A stretch of 64,000 nt of DNA from Haloarcula salina (lineage in GTDB: Archaea; Halobacteriota; Halobacteria; Halobacteriales; Haloarculaceae): NCBI RefSeq assembly GCF_010119195.1, contig NZ_WRXL01000001.1, forward strand, positions 682,001 through 746,000, read 5' to 3'. The notes below the pieces were generated by a model. That model ran no database searches. It worked only from the letters and a program-made list of their open reading frames with translations, and was not told the origin of the DNA. Made by a program: the position numbers and the translations under genes. Below are positions 1 through 8,157 of the stretch, in pieces (position 1 is the first letter of the stretch; the number at the start of each line of letters is the position of its first letter).

Positions 1-9
1 TGAGTAACT

Positions 10-1182
10 ATGACCATCCTCATCACAGGCGGCGACGGCTACGTCGGGTGGCCGGCCGCCCTGCGCATCGCTGACCGAACGGACGACCGCGTGCTGCTCG
101 TCGACAACTTCGCGCGACGGGAGTGGGTCGAGGAGGTCGGCGCGACGAGCGCGACGCCGGTCGCGAGCATCGACGCGCGGCTGGAGGCGGCCCGCGAGGT
201 CCACGGCCTGACGAACCTCTCGTTCGTCGAGGGCGACCTGGTCGAGAAGTCCTTCGTCGACGAACTGCTGTCGGTCCACGAGCCCGACGTGGTCGTCCAC
301 ACCGCCGCCCAGCCCTCTGCGCCGTACTCCCAGATCAACGGCGAGCGGGCCAACTACACCCAGCACAACAACCTCCAGGCGACGCGGAACCTCCTGTGGG
401 GCCTCGAAGAGCACGACCTCACGGACACCCACTTCGTCGAGACGACGACGACGGGCGTCTACGGCGCACCGGAGTTCCCCATCCCCGAGGGCGGCGCGAC
501 GATGGAGAACCAGGGCGAGCGCGACGACGTGCCGTTCCCGGCGATGGCCGGCAGCTGGTACCACCTCACGAAGTCTCACGACGCGGCCAACATGCGACTG
601 GCCCACAAGCAGTTCGACATCCCGGTCTCGGACGTGCGCACGGCCATCGTCTACGGGACGGAGACCGAGGAGACCCGCGCCGACGACCGCCTCAAGACCC
701 GCTTCGACTTCGACTACTACTTCGGGACCGTCACGCACCGGTTCTGCGCGCAGGCCGTCGCGGGCTACCCCGTCACCGTCTACGGCAAGGGCGAACAGCG
801 CAAGCCGTTCATCTCCCTGGAAGACACCGTCGAGGGGCTAGCCGAGGTCGCGCTGGCCGACCCCGACGACCGACCGGACGGGCTGACGGTCTACAACCAG
901 GTCACGCGGGCCATCAGCATCGTCGAGATCGCGGAGACCATCGCCGACGTGGGGAGCGAGTTCGACCTCGACGTCGCCGTCGAGCACTTCGAGAACCCCC
1001 GCGACGAAGACGAGACCCACAAGATGGAGATCGAGAACGACCGCTACGCGGACCTCATCGGAGAGCAGTCCCAGTCCTTCGAGGACGGCGTCCACGACAT
1101 CTTCGAGACGCTGACGCGCTACGGCGACACCATCGAGGCCCACGAGGACCGCTTCCTGCCGGGCGTTCTCAGCGAGGACTGA
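10..1182 (+). CDS. UDP-sulfoquinovose synthase-like SDR epimerase
   Basis: Extended short-chain dehydrogenase of 390 aa. The N-terminal Rossmann motif GGDGYVGW, the following DNFARR and TPVASI stretches, AAQPSAPYSQI, TTGVYGAPEFPIPEG and SWYHLTKSHDAANM line up with the diagnostic segments of the SQD1 / Agl3 family, which makes UDP-sulfoquinovose from UDP-glucose and sulfite. The YHLTK segment supplies the SDR YxxxK pair. A nucleotide-sugar role in the cytoplasm is firm; that the product is a sulfosugar is inferred from family resemblance. The stop is followed after 3 bases by the next epimerase gene, so these are co-transcribed. Other members of this branch could act on a different UDP-sugar. 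Confidence 0.85.
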   Translation: MTILITGGDGYVGWPAALRIADRTDDRVLLVDNFARREWVEEVGATSATPVASIDARLEAAREVHGLTNLSFVEGDLVEKSFVDELLSVHEPDVVVHTAAQPSAPYSQINGERANYTQHNNLQATRNLLWGLEEHDLTDTHFVETTTTGVYGAPEFPIPEGGATMENQGERDDVPFPAMAGSWYHLTKSHDAANMRLAHKQFDIPVSDVRTAIVYGTETEETRADDRLKTRFDFDYYFGTVTHRFCAQAVAGYPVTVYGKGEQRKPFISLEDTVEGLAEVALADPDDRPDGLTVYNQVTRAISIVEIAETIADVGSEFDLDVAVEHFENPRDEDETHKMEIENDRYADLIGEQSQSFEDGVHDIFETLTRYGDTIEAHEDRFLPGVLSED

Positions 1183-1185
1183 GCC

Positions 1186-2121
1186 GTGGACGTTCTGGTC
1201 ACCGGTGCCTGTGGCTACATCGGCAGCGCGCTGGTCCCGCTGCTGCGCGCGGACGACCGCGTCGACAGCGTCGTCGTCTTCGACGACCTCTCGACCGGGT
1301 CGCCGCGCGCGCTGCTCGGAACCCTCGGCGACGGCCTCGAATTCCGCCGTGGCGACGTGCGCGAGTACGGCGACGTGGAGAGCGCCATGCGCGGCGTCGA
1401 CCGCGTCATTCACCTCGCCGCCATCACGGGCGCGTCGAGCACCCACGACCGCCGCGAGGAGACGTTCGCCATCAACTACGACGGGACGGAGAACGTCCTG
1501 ACGGCGGCGGGCAAGCTCGGCGTCGACCACGTCGTCTTCGCCTCGTCGTGTAACGTCTACGGCCGCGCGACCAGCACCGACATCGACGAGACGGTCGACC
1601 CGGATCCGATCAACCCCTACGCGGAGACGAAACTGGAGTCAGAGACGCTGCTGTCCGAGTACTGCGACGAGTTCGACATGACCGGGACGGCGCTCCGGAT
1701 GGCCACGAACTTCGGCCACTCGCCGGGCATCCGCTTCAATCTCGTCGTGAACTACTTCGTCTTCCGCGCGCTGACAGGTCGGCCGCTGACGGTGTACGGC
1801 GACGGATCGAACTGGCGACCGTTCGTCCACGTCCGCGACGCCGCCCGCGCCTACGCCGAGGCGATTTGTGATCCCGCGGCGTGGGACGAGCCCGTCTACA
1901 ACGTCGGCTCGGCGGCCGGGAACTACCAGATCGCAGATATCGCCGAGGTCGTCGCCGAGGAGGTCGCGCCGGTCGACGTGACCTACCTCGAAGACGAGCA
2001 CCCCGGCCCGTCCTACCACGTCAGCTTCGACCGCCTCGGCGACACCGGATTCGAGACCGAGTGGACGCTCCGCGAGGGCATCCGCGACCTCGCAGACAGA
2101 TTCACCGCAACCAATGACTGA
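1186..2121 (+). CDS. NAD-dependent sugar-nucleotide epimerase/dehydratase
   Basis: A 311-aa extended SDR starting at GTG (three bases after the upstream stop). It has the GACGYIGS dinucleotide-binding loop, the SSCNVYG strand with the catalytic serine region, and YAETK as the YxxxK catalytic pair, so fold and chemistry class are clear. The end overlaps the start of the next SDR by 8 bases, indicating translational coupling. It is GalE/RfbB-like, but the substrate cannot be read from sequence. Its place between a sulfoquinovose-synthase-like gene and another epimerase, upstream of an oligosaccharyltransferase, suggests a nucleotide sugar for protein glycosylation. Confidence 0.85.
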   Translation: MDVLVTGACGYIGSALVPLLRADDRVDSVVVFDDLSTGSPRALLGTLGDGLEFRRGDVREYGDVESAMRGVDRVIHLAAITGASSTHDRREETFAINYDGTENVLTAAGKLGVDHVVFASSCNVYGRATSTDIDETVDPDPINPYAETKLESETLLSEYCDEFDMTGTALRMATNFGHSPGIRFNLVVNYFVFRALTGRPLTVYGDGSNWRPFVHVRDAARAYAEAICDPAAWDEPVYNVGSAAGNYQIADIAEVVAEEVAPVDVTYLEDEHPGPSYHVSFDRLGDTGFETEWTLREGIRDLADRFTATND

Positions 2122-3100
2122 GACTCACGACTCTCCGCACGTCGCCGTCACCGGCGCAGCGGGCTACATCGGCAGCCGCGTCGTCTCCGAGCTACAGCAG
2201 GCCCACCCCGACTGGGAGATCACCGCCTTCGACAACTTCTACCGCGGAACGGTCCAGTCCATCGGCGACGTGGACGTCGACCACGTCGACCTCCGGAACC
2301 GCGACCGCCTCGAAGCGACCCTGTCGGGCGCGGACGTGGTGATGCACCTCGCCGCCATCTCCGGCGTCGACGACTGCGAGGAGAAGCAGGACCTGGCCTA
2401 CGAGGTGAACGTCCAGGGCACGGAGCACGTCGCCTGGTTCTGTCGCAAGACCGGCGCGGCGATGATCTTCCCGTTCTCGATGGCCGTCATCGGCGACCCG
2501 CGGGAGTTCCCCATCACGGTCGATCACCCGCGCGACCCGCTGAACTGGTACGGGCGGACGAAGCTGCTCAACGAGCGAGCCATCGAAACGTACGCCGACG
2601 GCGCGTTCCCGGCCCACCAGTTCATGATCTCGAACCTCTACGGCGGCCACGAGGTCGGCGGCCAGTCGGTCTCGAAGGGGACCGTCATCAACTTCTTCGT
2701 TCGCCGCGCGCTCGCCGGCGAGACGCTGACCGTCTACGAGCCCGGCACGCAGTCGCGGAACTTCATCCACGTCAAGGACGTTGCCCGCGCCTACGTCGAC
2801 AGCTGCGAGCGCCTGCTGGAGCAACTCGACGCGGGCGAGACCGGCGTCGAGAAGTACGAGATCGCGAGCGACGAGGACCCGAGCGTCCACACCGTGGCCG
2901 AGCTGGTCAGGGACGTCGCCGCCGAGGTCGCCGACATCGACGCCGACGTCGAACTCGTGGAGAACCCCCGGGGCGACGACGAGACGCTCGTCGACTCCTT
3001 CCCCGTCGACACCAGTCGCGCGGCGGACGTGCTCGGCTGGGAGGCGGTCCACGACGTTGAGTCGGCCGTGCGGGACGCGTTCGCCGAGGAAGCGGAGTAG
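2114..3100 (+). CDS. NAD-dependent sugar-nucleotide epimerase/dehydratase
   Basis: A 328-aa extended SDR with the nucleotide-binding loop GAAGYIGS, FPFSMAVIGDP in the active-site strand position and YGRTK as the YxxxK pair. The ATG lies inside the end of the preceding gene, in an 8-base overlap. With the two genes before it, this forms a three-SDR operon feeding the glycosylation locus. Substrate unknown; a 4-epimerase or a dehydratase is equally possible. The gene ends 77 bases before the AglB-like gene, which has its own promoter-like TTTATT. Confidence 0.83.
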   Translation: MTETHDSPHVAVTGAAGYIGSRVVSELQQAHPDWEITAFDNFYRGTVQSIGDVDVDHVDLRNRDRLEATLSGADVVMHLAAISGVDDCEEKQDLAYEVNVQGTEHVAWFCRKTGAAMIFPFSMAVIGDPREFPITVDHPRDPLNWYGRTKLLNERAIETYADGAFPAHQFMISNLYGGHEVGGQSVSKGTVINFFVRRALAGETLTVYEPGTQSRNFIHVKDVARAYVDSCERLLEQLDAGETGVEKYEIASDEDPSVHTVAELVRDVAAEVADIDADVELVENPRGDDETLVDSFPVDTSRAADVLGWEAVHDVESAVRDAFAEEAE

Positions 3101-3147
3101 CCTCTCGAGATTCGCCGACGATTGCGGCGAGAACCGCTCTCGATGGA

Positions 3148-3153
3148 TTTATT
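3148..3153 (+). promoter_or_regulatory. TATA-like box upstream of the AglB-like gene
   Basis: TTTATT lies 25-30 bases before the ATG at 3178 in the 77-base gap after the SDR operon. Such spacing is typical of leaderless haloarchaeal transcripts. Inferred only from spacing and base composition. Confidence 0.4.
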
Positions 3154-3177
3154 CTCCCGTCCGGAAAGAGTCGATAC

Positions 3178-5580
3178 ATGAGCGACAAGCCCGGGGCGCT
3201 GGAAACGCTCGAAGACCGCCCCGAGCTCGAATCCGCCGTGCGGGAGATTCTCCCTGTCGACGACGAACAGGACGGCTGGACGTTCGACGACGTGCCGGTC
3301 GACTCCGGGCGGTTCGGGGAACTCGTCTCGGCGGGCATCGTCGAGAAAGACGACGACCGGTACCGACTCGCCGACCCCGAAGCCGTTCGGGCAGTCCTGG
3401 ACGGCGACGCGTCGGCCGAAACCGTCGGGAGAGACCGCGACGGCGAATCGATCCTCAACGGGGTCAGTCTCGATATCGACACGCGCACCGCGGCCCTGGT
3501 CGCGGGCGTTCTCGCTGTCGTCGTCCTCGCTCGCACGTACGTGATCGGGTCGATCTACCGCGGCGGCGACATCGTGCTGTCGGGGAACGACCCGTACTAC
3601 TACCGATACCACGTCGAGCAAGTCGCGGCGGAGGCGAGCCACGCCGCCGACGTGGGCGCGCTGTCGGTCCTGCCGGAAGGGCTGACGAAAGGCGAGCCCC
3701 TCATGGTCGCGACGCTCTGGTGGGTCGCCAGCCTGTTCGGCGGCAGCGAGGTCGCGATCGGCCACGTCCTCGCGTGGTACCCCGTCGTCTCCGCGCTCGT
3801 CTCCGCAGTACTCCTCTACCTGCTCGCGCTCCGGGTGACGAACGACCGCCGGGTCGGGCTCGCGTCCGTCCTCTTTCTGGCGATCATCCCCGGCCACGCG
3901 TTCCGGACGAGCCTCGGCTTCGCGGACCACCACGCCTTCGACTACCCGTGGCTGGGCCTCACCGCGCTCTCGCTCGCAGTGATACTCACTGCGGCCGTAG
4001 ATCGGGACGCGCTCCGCGAACCACTGCCGTGGCTCGGCGCGGGCGCGCTCGGTGTGGGCGTCGCCGGGCAGGTCCTCGCCTGGGAGGCCGGCCCTCTCTT
4101 GCTGCTCCCCATCGGACTCGCCGTGCTGGGACAGACGCTGCTCGACATCGACGCGAGGCGGTCGTCGATGCGCACGACCGGGCCGGTGCTCGCGGGCGTC
4201 GGCCTCGGTGCGGCGGTGATTGGACTCGTCCACCTCGCCGCCGGCTGGCAGGCGACCCCCGTCGTCGTCGCACCAGCACTGCTCGCGGGTGGAATCGTCG
4301 CCGCGATCGCGGCCGAAGAAGTCCTGCGGCGGGCGGGCGGAACCGCCAGACAGTTGGCGGCGGTCGACGTCGTCGCCGGCGTTCTCGCGGTCGCGGCTTT
4401 CCGGTTCGGGCTCCCTCAGCAGTGGGCGGCGTTCAGCGGCCGGTTCGGGACGCTGCTTCGCTCCGGCGGCGTGGCGGAGACCTACGGGCTGTTCAGTTCC
4501 GACGCGTTCGGTTTCCTGTTCCTGCTCGGGCTAACGCTCCCGCTGGCGCTCCCCGCGATGGCCTGGAGCCTCAAGCTGGCGCGGGACGGACACCGGGGCT
4601 GGCTCGTCGTCGGCAGCTACGGCTGGCTCCTGTTCGGGCTGGCCGTACTGCAGGTCCGCTTCGTCGGCGAACTGGCGGTGTTCCTCGCGCTGTTCGCCGG
4701 CTACACGTTCGTCTGGGTCGCAGCGTGGGTCGACATCGCACGCCCCGTGACAGACGGGGCCACAGAGCGACTGGCCGTGCGCGCCCCGGACGCCAGGACC
4801 GTCGCCTCGCTCGTCGTGTTGTTCCTGCTGTTCGGGTCGCTAGGAATCGTTCAGGTCCCGATCAAGACGAGTCAGGTGACCATCAGCGACGGCGCGTACG
4901 GGGCGGCGAGTACGATCGCGGACGACGCCACGGAACGCCAGCTCGACTATCCGGAGGACTACGTCCTCAGTCGGTGGGGGCGCAACCGCATGTACAACTA
5001 CTTCGTCAACGGAGAGTCGGAGAGCTACGGGTACGCCGAGGTGAACTACGGCGAGTTCCTCTCCTCGCGGTCGCCGAGAGACGCCTACAACGGCGTAATT
5101 GACGGCGACGTGGGCTACGTCGTTCTGGGGGACCTCGACGTCGGCGATCGGACCACGATGTACAGCCGGCTCTACGAATCGTACGGAAGCCGGCGCGGAA
5201 ACGTCTCTGGGCTGGAACACTATCAAGCCCTCTACGTCAGCGATTCGGGGCGGCACAAGGCCTTCACAGTCGTCCCCGGGGCGACGATACGGGGAACGGC
5301 CGCGCCGAATACGACTGTCACGGTGGCGACGAACCGGACTGTCTCGGGAACGTCCTTCGAGTACGTTCGGCAGACTGAGGCCAACGCCACCGGAACGTTC
5401 GCCGTGACCGTCGCCAACCCCGGCACGTACACGATCACCACGGCGGGCCAGGGTGAACGAAGGAGCGTCGACGTGTCGCAGGCGGCCGTCTACGAGGGGG
5501 GCACTGTCGGGATTGGCGAGAGCGCACAGCGGCGGGACGCGGAGCAGCCAGCGAGGACGACGGCGGGGGCGAACCCGTGA
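3178..5580 (+). CDS. AglB/STT3-family oligosaccharyltransferase, divergent
   Basis: An 800-aa protein transferring lipid-linked glycan to asparagine on exported proteins. Residues 1-95 are soluble and resemble a winged helix (GRFGELVSAGIVEKDDDRYRL). About a dozen membrane helices follow from near residue 103. STT3 hallmarks are present: GNDPYYYRYH (acidic D138) in the first external loop, GFADHHAFDY (D250, D255) in the second, and YGLFSSDAFGF in the SVSE/TIXE loop position. In the C-terminal domain the expected WWDYG acceptor-binding motif is replaced by SRWGRNRMYNY (about 598-608). A beta-sandwich-like tail ends the protein. The stop overlaps the next gene. Family membership is solid; the altered motif may mean a different acceptor or a specialised paralogue. 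Confidence 0.85.
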   Translation: MSDKPGALETLEDRPELESAVREILPVDDEQDGWTFDDVPVDSGRFGELVSAGIVEKDDDRYRLADPEAVRAVLDGDASAETVGRDRDGESILNGVSLDIDTRTAALVAGVLAVVVLARTYVIGSIYRGGDIVLSGNDPYYYRYHVEQVAAEASHAADVGALSVLPEGLTKGEPLMVATLWWVASLFGGSEVAIGHVLAWYPVVSALVSAVLLYLLALRVTNDRRVGLASVLFLAIIPGHAFRTSLGFADHHAFDYPWLGLTALSLAVILTAAVDRDALREPLPWLGAGALGVGVAGQVLAWEAGPLLLLPIGLAVLGQTLLDIDARRSSMRTTGPVLAGVGLGAAVIGLVHLAAGWQATPVVVAPALLAGGIVAAIAAEEVLRRAGGTARQLAAVDVVAGVLAVAAFRFGLPQQWAAFSGRFGTLLRSGGVAETYGLFSSDAFGFLFLLGLTLPLALPAMAWSLKLARDGHRGWLVVGSYGWLLFGLAVLQVRFVGELAVFLALFAGYTFVWVAAWVDIARPVTDGATERLAVRAPDARTVASLVVLFLLFGSLGIVQVPIKTSQVTISDGAYGAASTIADDATERQLDYPEDYVLSRWGRNRMYNYFVNGESESYGYAEVNYGEFLSSRSPRDAYNGVIDGDVGYVVLGDLDVGDRTTMYSRLYESYGSRRGNVSGLEHYQALYVSDSGRHKAFTVVPGATIRGTAAPNTTVTVATNRTVSGTSFEYVRQTEANATGTFAVTVANPGTYTITTAGQGERRSVDVSQAAVYEGGTVGIGESAQRRDAEQPARTTAGANP

Positions 5581-6050
5581 GGGCGCGGTATCGCGCGCTC
5601 GTCGCTCTCGTCTTGCTCGCCGGACTCGGTGGGCTCGCGGTCCACGCGGACGTGACCGGAGACGACCGCTGGCCGTACCCGGGCCCCGAAGCTCTGGAGT
5701 CGGACTACGACCGATACGTCGACCAGCGGACGTTCGTCACCGGATCCGTCGCCGCCGTCGACGGGACGGAGATGACGGTCGAAGCCGACACCCCCAATTC
5801 CGTGCTCCGCCTCCGCGTCACCGGAGTGGCCGCCCCGGTCGAACCGGGCGGGGTCGTCCAGGTGTACGGAACGATCAGGCCCGATCGAACGATCGCCGCC
5901 GAACGCGTGGAAGTCGTGAACAGCAGTTTCGGGGCCGAGCTGTACAAGTACGGCGCGTCGGCCGTCGGCGCGCTCGGATTCCTGATGCTATTCTTCCGGT
6001 ATTGGCGTCCCGATACCGATACCTGGACCCTGGAGGCGAGAGATGGCTGA
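5577..6050 (+). CDS. Small membrane-anchored OB-fold-like protein
   Basis: A 157-aa protein whose GTG start overlaps the stop of the AglB-like gene by 4 bases, so it is translationally coupled. It has an N-terminal hydrophobic segment (about 7-24), an extracytoplasmic beta-rich part (about 45-110) with alternating TGSVAAVDGTEMTVEA and VQVYGTIRPDRTIAAERV strands reminiscent of an OB fold, and a second helix near 125-140. Not a recognised named family. The tight coupling suggests it assists the oligosaccharyltransferase at the membrane, but that is inference from position only. Confidence 0.65.
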   Translation: MRARYRALVALVLLAGLGGLAVHADVTGDDRWPYPGPEALESDYDRYVDQRTFVTGSVAAVDGTEMTVEADTPNSVLRLRVTGVAAPVEPGGVVQVYGTIRPDRTIAAERVEVVNSSFGAELYKYGASAVGALGFLMLFFRYWRPDTDTWTLEARDG

Positions 6051-6537
6051 TCTGCTCACCCATCTCCTTGTCCCGTACGTGCTCCTCACGATCGCGAGCT
6101 GGCGAGTCGACTGGCTCGACCGGACGTGGGTCGTCGTCGGGATGGGCGGGGCCGCCATCCCCGACATGGTCAAGCTGAACATCGTCCTCGACTCGAACGC
6201 CGTCGAAGCCGCGCTCGGCATCCCGTTCACGTACGCGCCGCTGTCGTCGCTCGGCGGCGTCCTGCTGATCGGCGGCGTCATTACGATGGCGTTCGACCGA
6301 CGACACTGGTCGCGCGTGTTCGGCCTCGTGACGTTCGGGGGGCTGACCTCGCTCGTCCTCGACGGGATGCGGGTGTACGCCGACGGACGGGCGAGCGCGT
6401 ACCTCTACCCGTTCACGAACTGGCGGCCACCGACGCCGAGCCTCTACGTCTCCTCGGACCCGCGAGTGCTCGTCGTGGCGCTCCTGATTGCCGGAGCGGT
6501 GGCGCTCCTCGACCGGCGACAACGAAGTGCCGTCTGA
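6043..6537 (+). CDS. YdjM/DUF457-like membrane-bound hydrolase family protein
   Basis: A 164-aa protein with four or five hydrophobic segments. The N-terminal DLLTHLLVPY and the following IPDMVKLN resemble the H...PD metal-binding signature of YdjM/DUF457 membrane-bound metal-dependent hydrolases. A second conserved patch, LDGMRVYADGR, resembles the LLD region of that family. It overlaps the preceding gene by 8 bases and completes a three-gene AglB-coupled unit. Activity on lipid or glycan is not demonstrated for most members. Family assignment is moderate. Confidence 0.6.
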   Translation: MADLLTHLLVPYVLLTIASWRVDWLDRTWVVVGMGGAAIPDMVKLNIVLDSNAVEAALGIPFTYAPLSSLGGVLLIGGVITMAFDRRHWSRVFGLVTFGGLTSLVLDGMRVYADGRASAYLYPFTNWRPPTPSLYVSSDPRVLVVALLIAGAVALLDRRQRSAV

Positions 6538-6549
6538 CGGATAGCTAGC

Positions 6550-6581
6550 GGAAGCCTCGCCCTTCAGGGCGGGGTTCAAGC
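6550..6581 (+). repeat. Left-end hairpin of the TnpB element
   Basis: An 8-bp stem (one G-T pair) closed by a TTCA loop, followed by TTCAAGC. It aligns as an imperfect direct copy of the right-end hairpin at 8121-8156, as expected for subterminal structures of IS200/IS605 elements. Confidence 0.6.
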
Positions 6582-6607
6582 GACAGCACACCGCCGCAAG
6601 CCCGATG

Positions 6608-6751
6608 CTACGACTTGTCTGGATGTTCCACGGTTTCAAGCCCCCTCTCTATGATTTCTTGGTAGGCTTCTTCGAGTCCCATATCCTGCTGTTCGGCGTA
6701 GTCTTTCACCCGCCCGTTCAGCGTGTGCGAGATGTTGATGTTCGGTCGCAT
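6608..6751 (-). CDS. Small RHH/antitoxin-like protein inside the TnpB element
   Basis: A 47-aa reading frame starting MRPNINISHTLNGRVKDYAE and ending EHPDKS. A short beta-strand followed by two predicted helices (RVKDYAEQQ and LEEAYQEIIERGLE) gives a ribbon-helix-helix-like pattern. It lies divergently to tnpB with 38 bases between the starts, inside the element's left part. Codon use fits the host. It could be a DNA-binding repressor of the element or a passenger. No experimental family is recognised. Confidence 0.55.
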   Translation of the reverse strand: MRPNINISHTLNGRVKDYAEQQDMGLEEAYQEIIERGLETVEHPDKS

Positions 6752-6789
6752 CGTCTGTGTCCAAAAGACATATAGACATACAGTTATAA

Positions 6790-8103
6790 ATGTCCACCGT
6801 CGTGAGGCGAACCAACACCTTCGTGGTACGTCCGCTATCCGACGCCGACGAGCGGCTACTGCTGAACCTGTTGGACGCCTCTGCCAGCCTGTGGAACGAG
6901 TTAAACTACGAGCGTCGCCAGCAATTCTTCGACGGTGAGAGCGTGTGGGACACTGCTGACTACCGCAAACAGTACGTCGGCGTTCTCGGCTCCGCCACCG
7001 CACAGCAAGTCATACGGAAGAACAAATCGGCGTGGCGGTCGTTTTTCGCCGCCCGCGAGAACGGCGATGACACCGCCCCACCCGGCTACTGGGGCAACGA
7101 GGAGGATGGTCGCGAGCTACGCACGTTCATCCGAAACGACCTGTACACGCTGGAAACTGGTGAGCGGTCACGAATCGAGATACCAGTCGGCCAAACCCTG
7201 AAAGACGAGTACGGGCTGGGCTATCACGACCGCTTGCGGCTGGAAGTCTGCGGCGCTCCGAAATGGGGGGGCGAACAGGGCCGCTTGGAGATACAGTACG
7301 ACGAGATGGACGACACGTTCAGAGCCTTTCAGCCTGTCACCGTACCCGATTCTCGGCAGGATTCACCACTGGCCTCTGAAGAGGCCGCGCTGGACGTGGG
7401 CGCAAACAATCTTGTCGCCTGTACCACCACGACCGGCCAGCAGTACCTCTACGAAGGCCGGGACCTGTTCACCCGCTTCCGCGAGACGACCGAGGAAATC
7501 GCCCGCTTGCAGTCAAAACTCCGAGAGGGTCGATACAGCAGTCAGCGGATACGGCGGCTGTATCGCAAACGGACGCGACGGCGCGACCACGCACAGGACG
7601 CGCTGGTTCGGAACCTGACCGAACGACTGTACGCCGAGGGTGTCGCTACGGTGTTTGTGGGCAACCTCACGGATGTTCTCTCAGCCCATTGGTGCGCCGA
7701 GGTGAACGAGAAAACGCACCATTTCTGGGCGTTCCGGGCGTTCATCGACCGATTGGCGTGTACTGCTGAGGAGTATGGAATCTCTGTCGAAGTTCGGTCG
7801 GAGGCCGACACAACCCGGACGTGCCCGGAGTGCGGTGAACAGGACAACACCGACCGGGACGGCGACGTGTTCCGGTGTCCATGCGGTCACGAAGCCCATG
7901 CCGACCTCTGTGCGTCTCGCACGTTCCTCGAACAGCAGGCTGGCGAACTCGAAGTCGGGTCGATGGCTCGGCCCGTGCGTCTCAAGTGGGACGGCCACTG
8001 TTGGTCGGAGCTATCAGGCTCTCCCGAGAGGGAAAGTCCCAACGAGGAGCGCACAAACCGGAGTACCGGCGACGGGAAATTTGCCTCCGTGGGTACGGCA
8101 TAG
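6790..8103 (+). CDS. tnpB: TnpB RNA-guided endonuclease homologue
   Basis: A 437-aa IS1341-type TnpB. The RuvC-I aspartate is D202 in ALDVGANNL. The zinc ribbon is CPEC (345-348) and CPC (363-365), and the RuvC-III aspartate is D372 in [11 protein letters not shown]. At the RuvC-II strand, where the family usually has Glu in an IxxEdL context, this protein reads VFVGNLTDV (G291). E304 or E307 in [12 protein letters not shown] could substitute as in rearranged TnpBs. The last 30 residues overlap the presumed guide-RNA region. TnpB proteins normally cleave DNA matched by an RNA from the element's right end. Activity here is uncertain. Confidence 0.88.
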   Translation: MSTVVRRTNTFVVRPLSDADERLLLNLLDASASLWNELNYERRQQFFDGESVWDTADYRKQYVGVLGSATAQQVIRKNKSAWRSFFAARENGDDTAPPGYWGNEEDGRELRTFIRNDLYTLETGERSRIEIPVGQTLKDEYGLGYHDRLRLEVCGAPKWGGEQGRLEIQYDEMDDTFRAFQPVTVPDSRQDSPLASEEAALDVGANNLVACTTTTGQQYLYEGRDLFTRFRETTEEIARLQSKLREGRYSSQRIRRLYRKRTRRRDHAQDALVRNLTERLYAEGVATVFVGNLTDVLSAHWCAEVNEKTHHFWAFRAFIDRLACTAEEYGISVEVRSEADTTRTCPECGEQDNTDRDGDVFRCPCGHEAHADLCASRTFLEQQAGELEVGSMARPVRLKWDGHCWSELSGSPERESPNEERTNRSTGDGKFASVGTA

Positions 8104-8156
8104 CCAACATCCCCACCGGAGGAATCCTCGCGCTTTAGCGCGGTGAGGAAGTCAAG
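8000..8156 (+). ncRNA. Putative omega/reRNA region at tnpB 3' end
   Basis: In IS605-group elements the guide RNA scaffold overlaps the 3' end of tnpB and ends in the right-end hairpin. Here the sequence after the catalytic domain codes for a low-complexity tail, and the hairpin CCTCGCGC-TTTA-GCGCGG sits at 8126-8142 with TCAAGC after it. The 5' boundary is arbitrary. RNA existence is inferred from family knowledge. Confidence 0.4.
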
Positions 8157-8157
8157 C

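Larger units (their letters stand above)
6550..8156 (+). mobile_element. IS200/IS605-group (IS1341-type) TnpB element
   Basis: A tnpB gene is bounded by two similar hairpins, GAAGCCTCGCCC-TTCA-GGGCGGGG at the left and CCTCGCGC-TTTA-GCGCGG at the right, both ending in TCAAGC. No tnpA is present, so the element is non-autonomous for movement. The right end stops one base before the stop codon of the convergent UDP-glucose dehydrogenase gene. Exact ends are inferred from the hairpins; the left hairpin could instead be the end of a lost neighbouring element. Confidence 0.7.
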
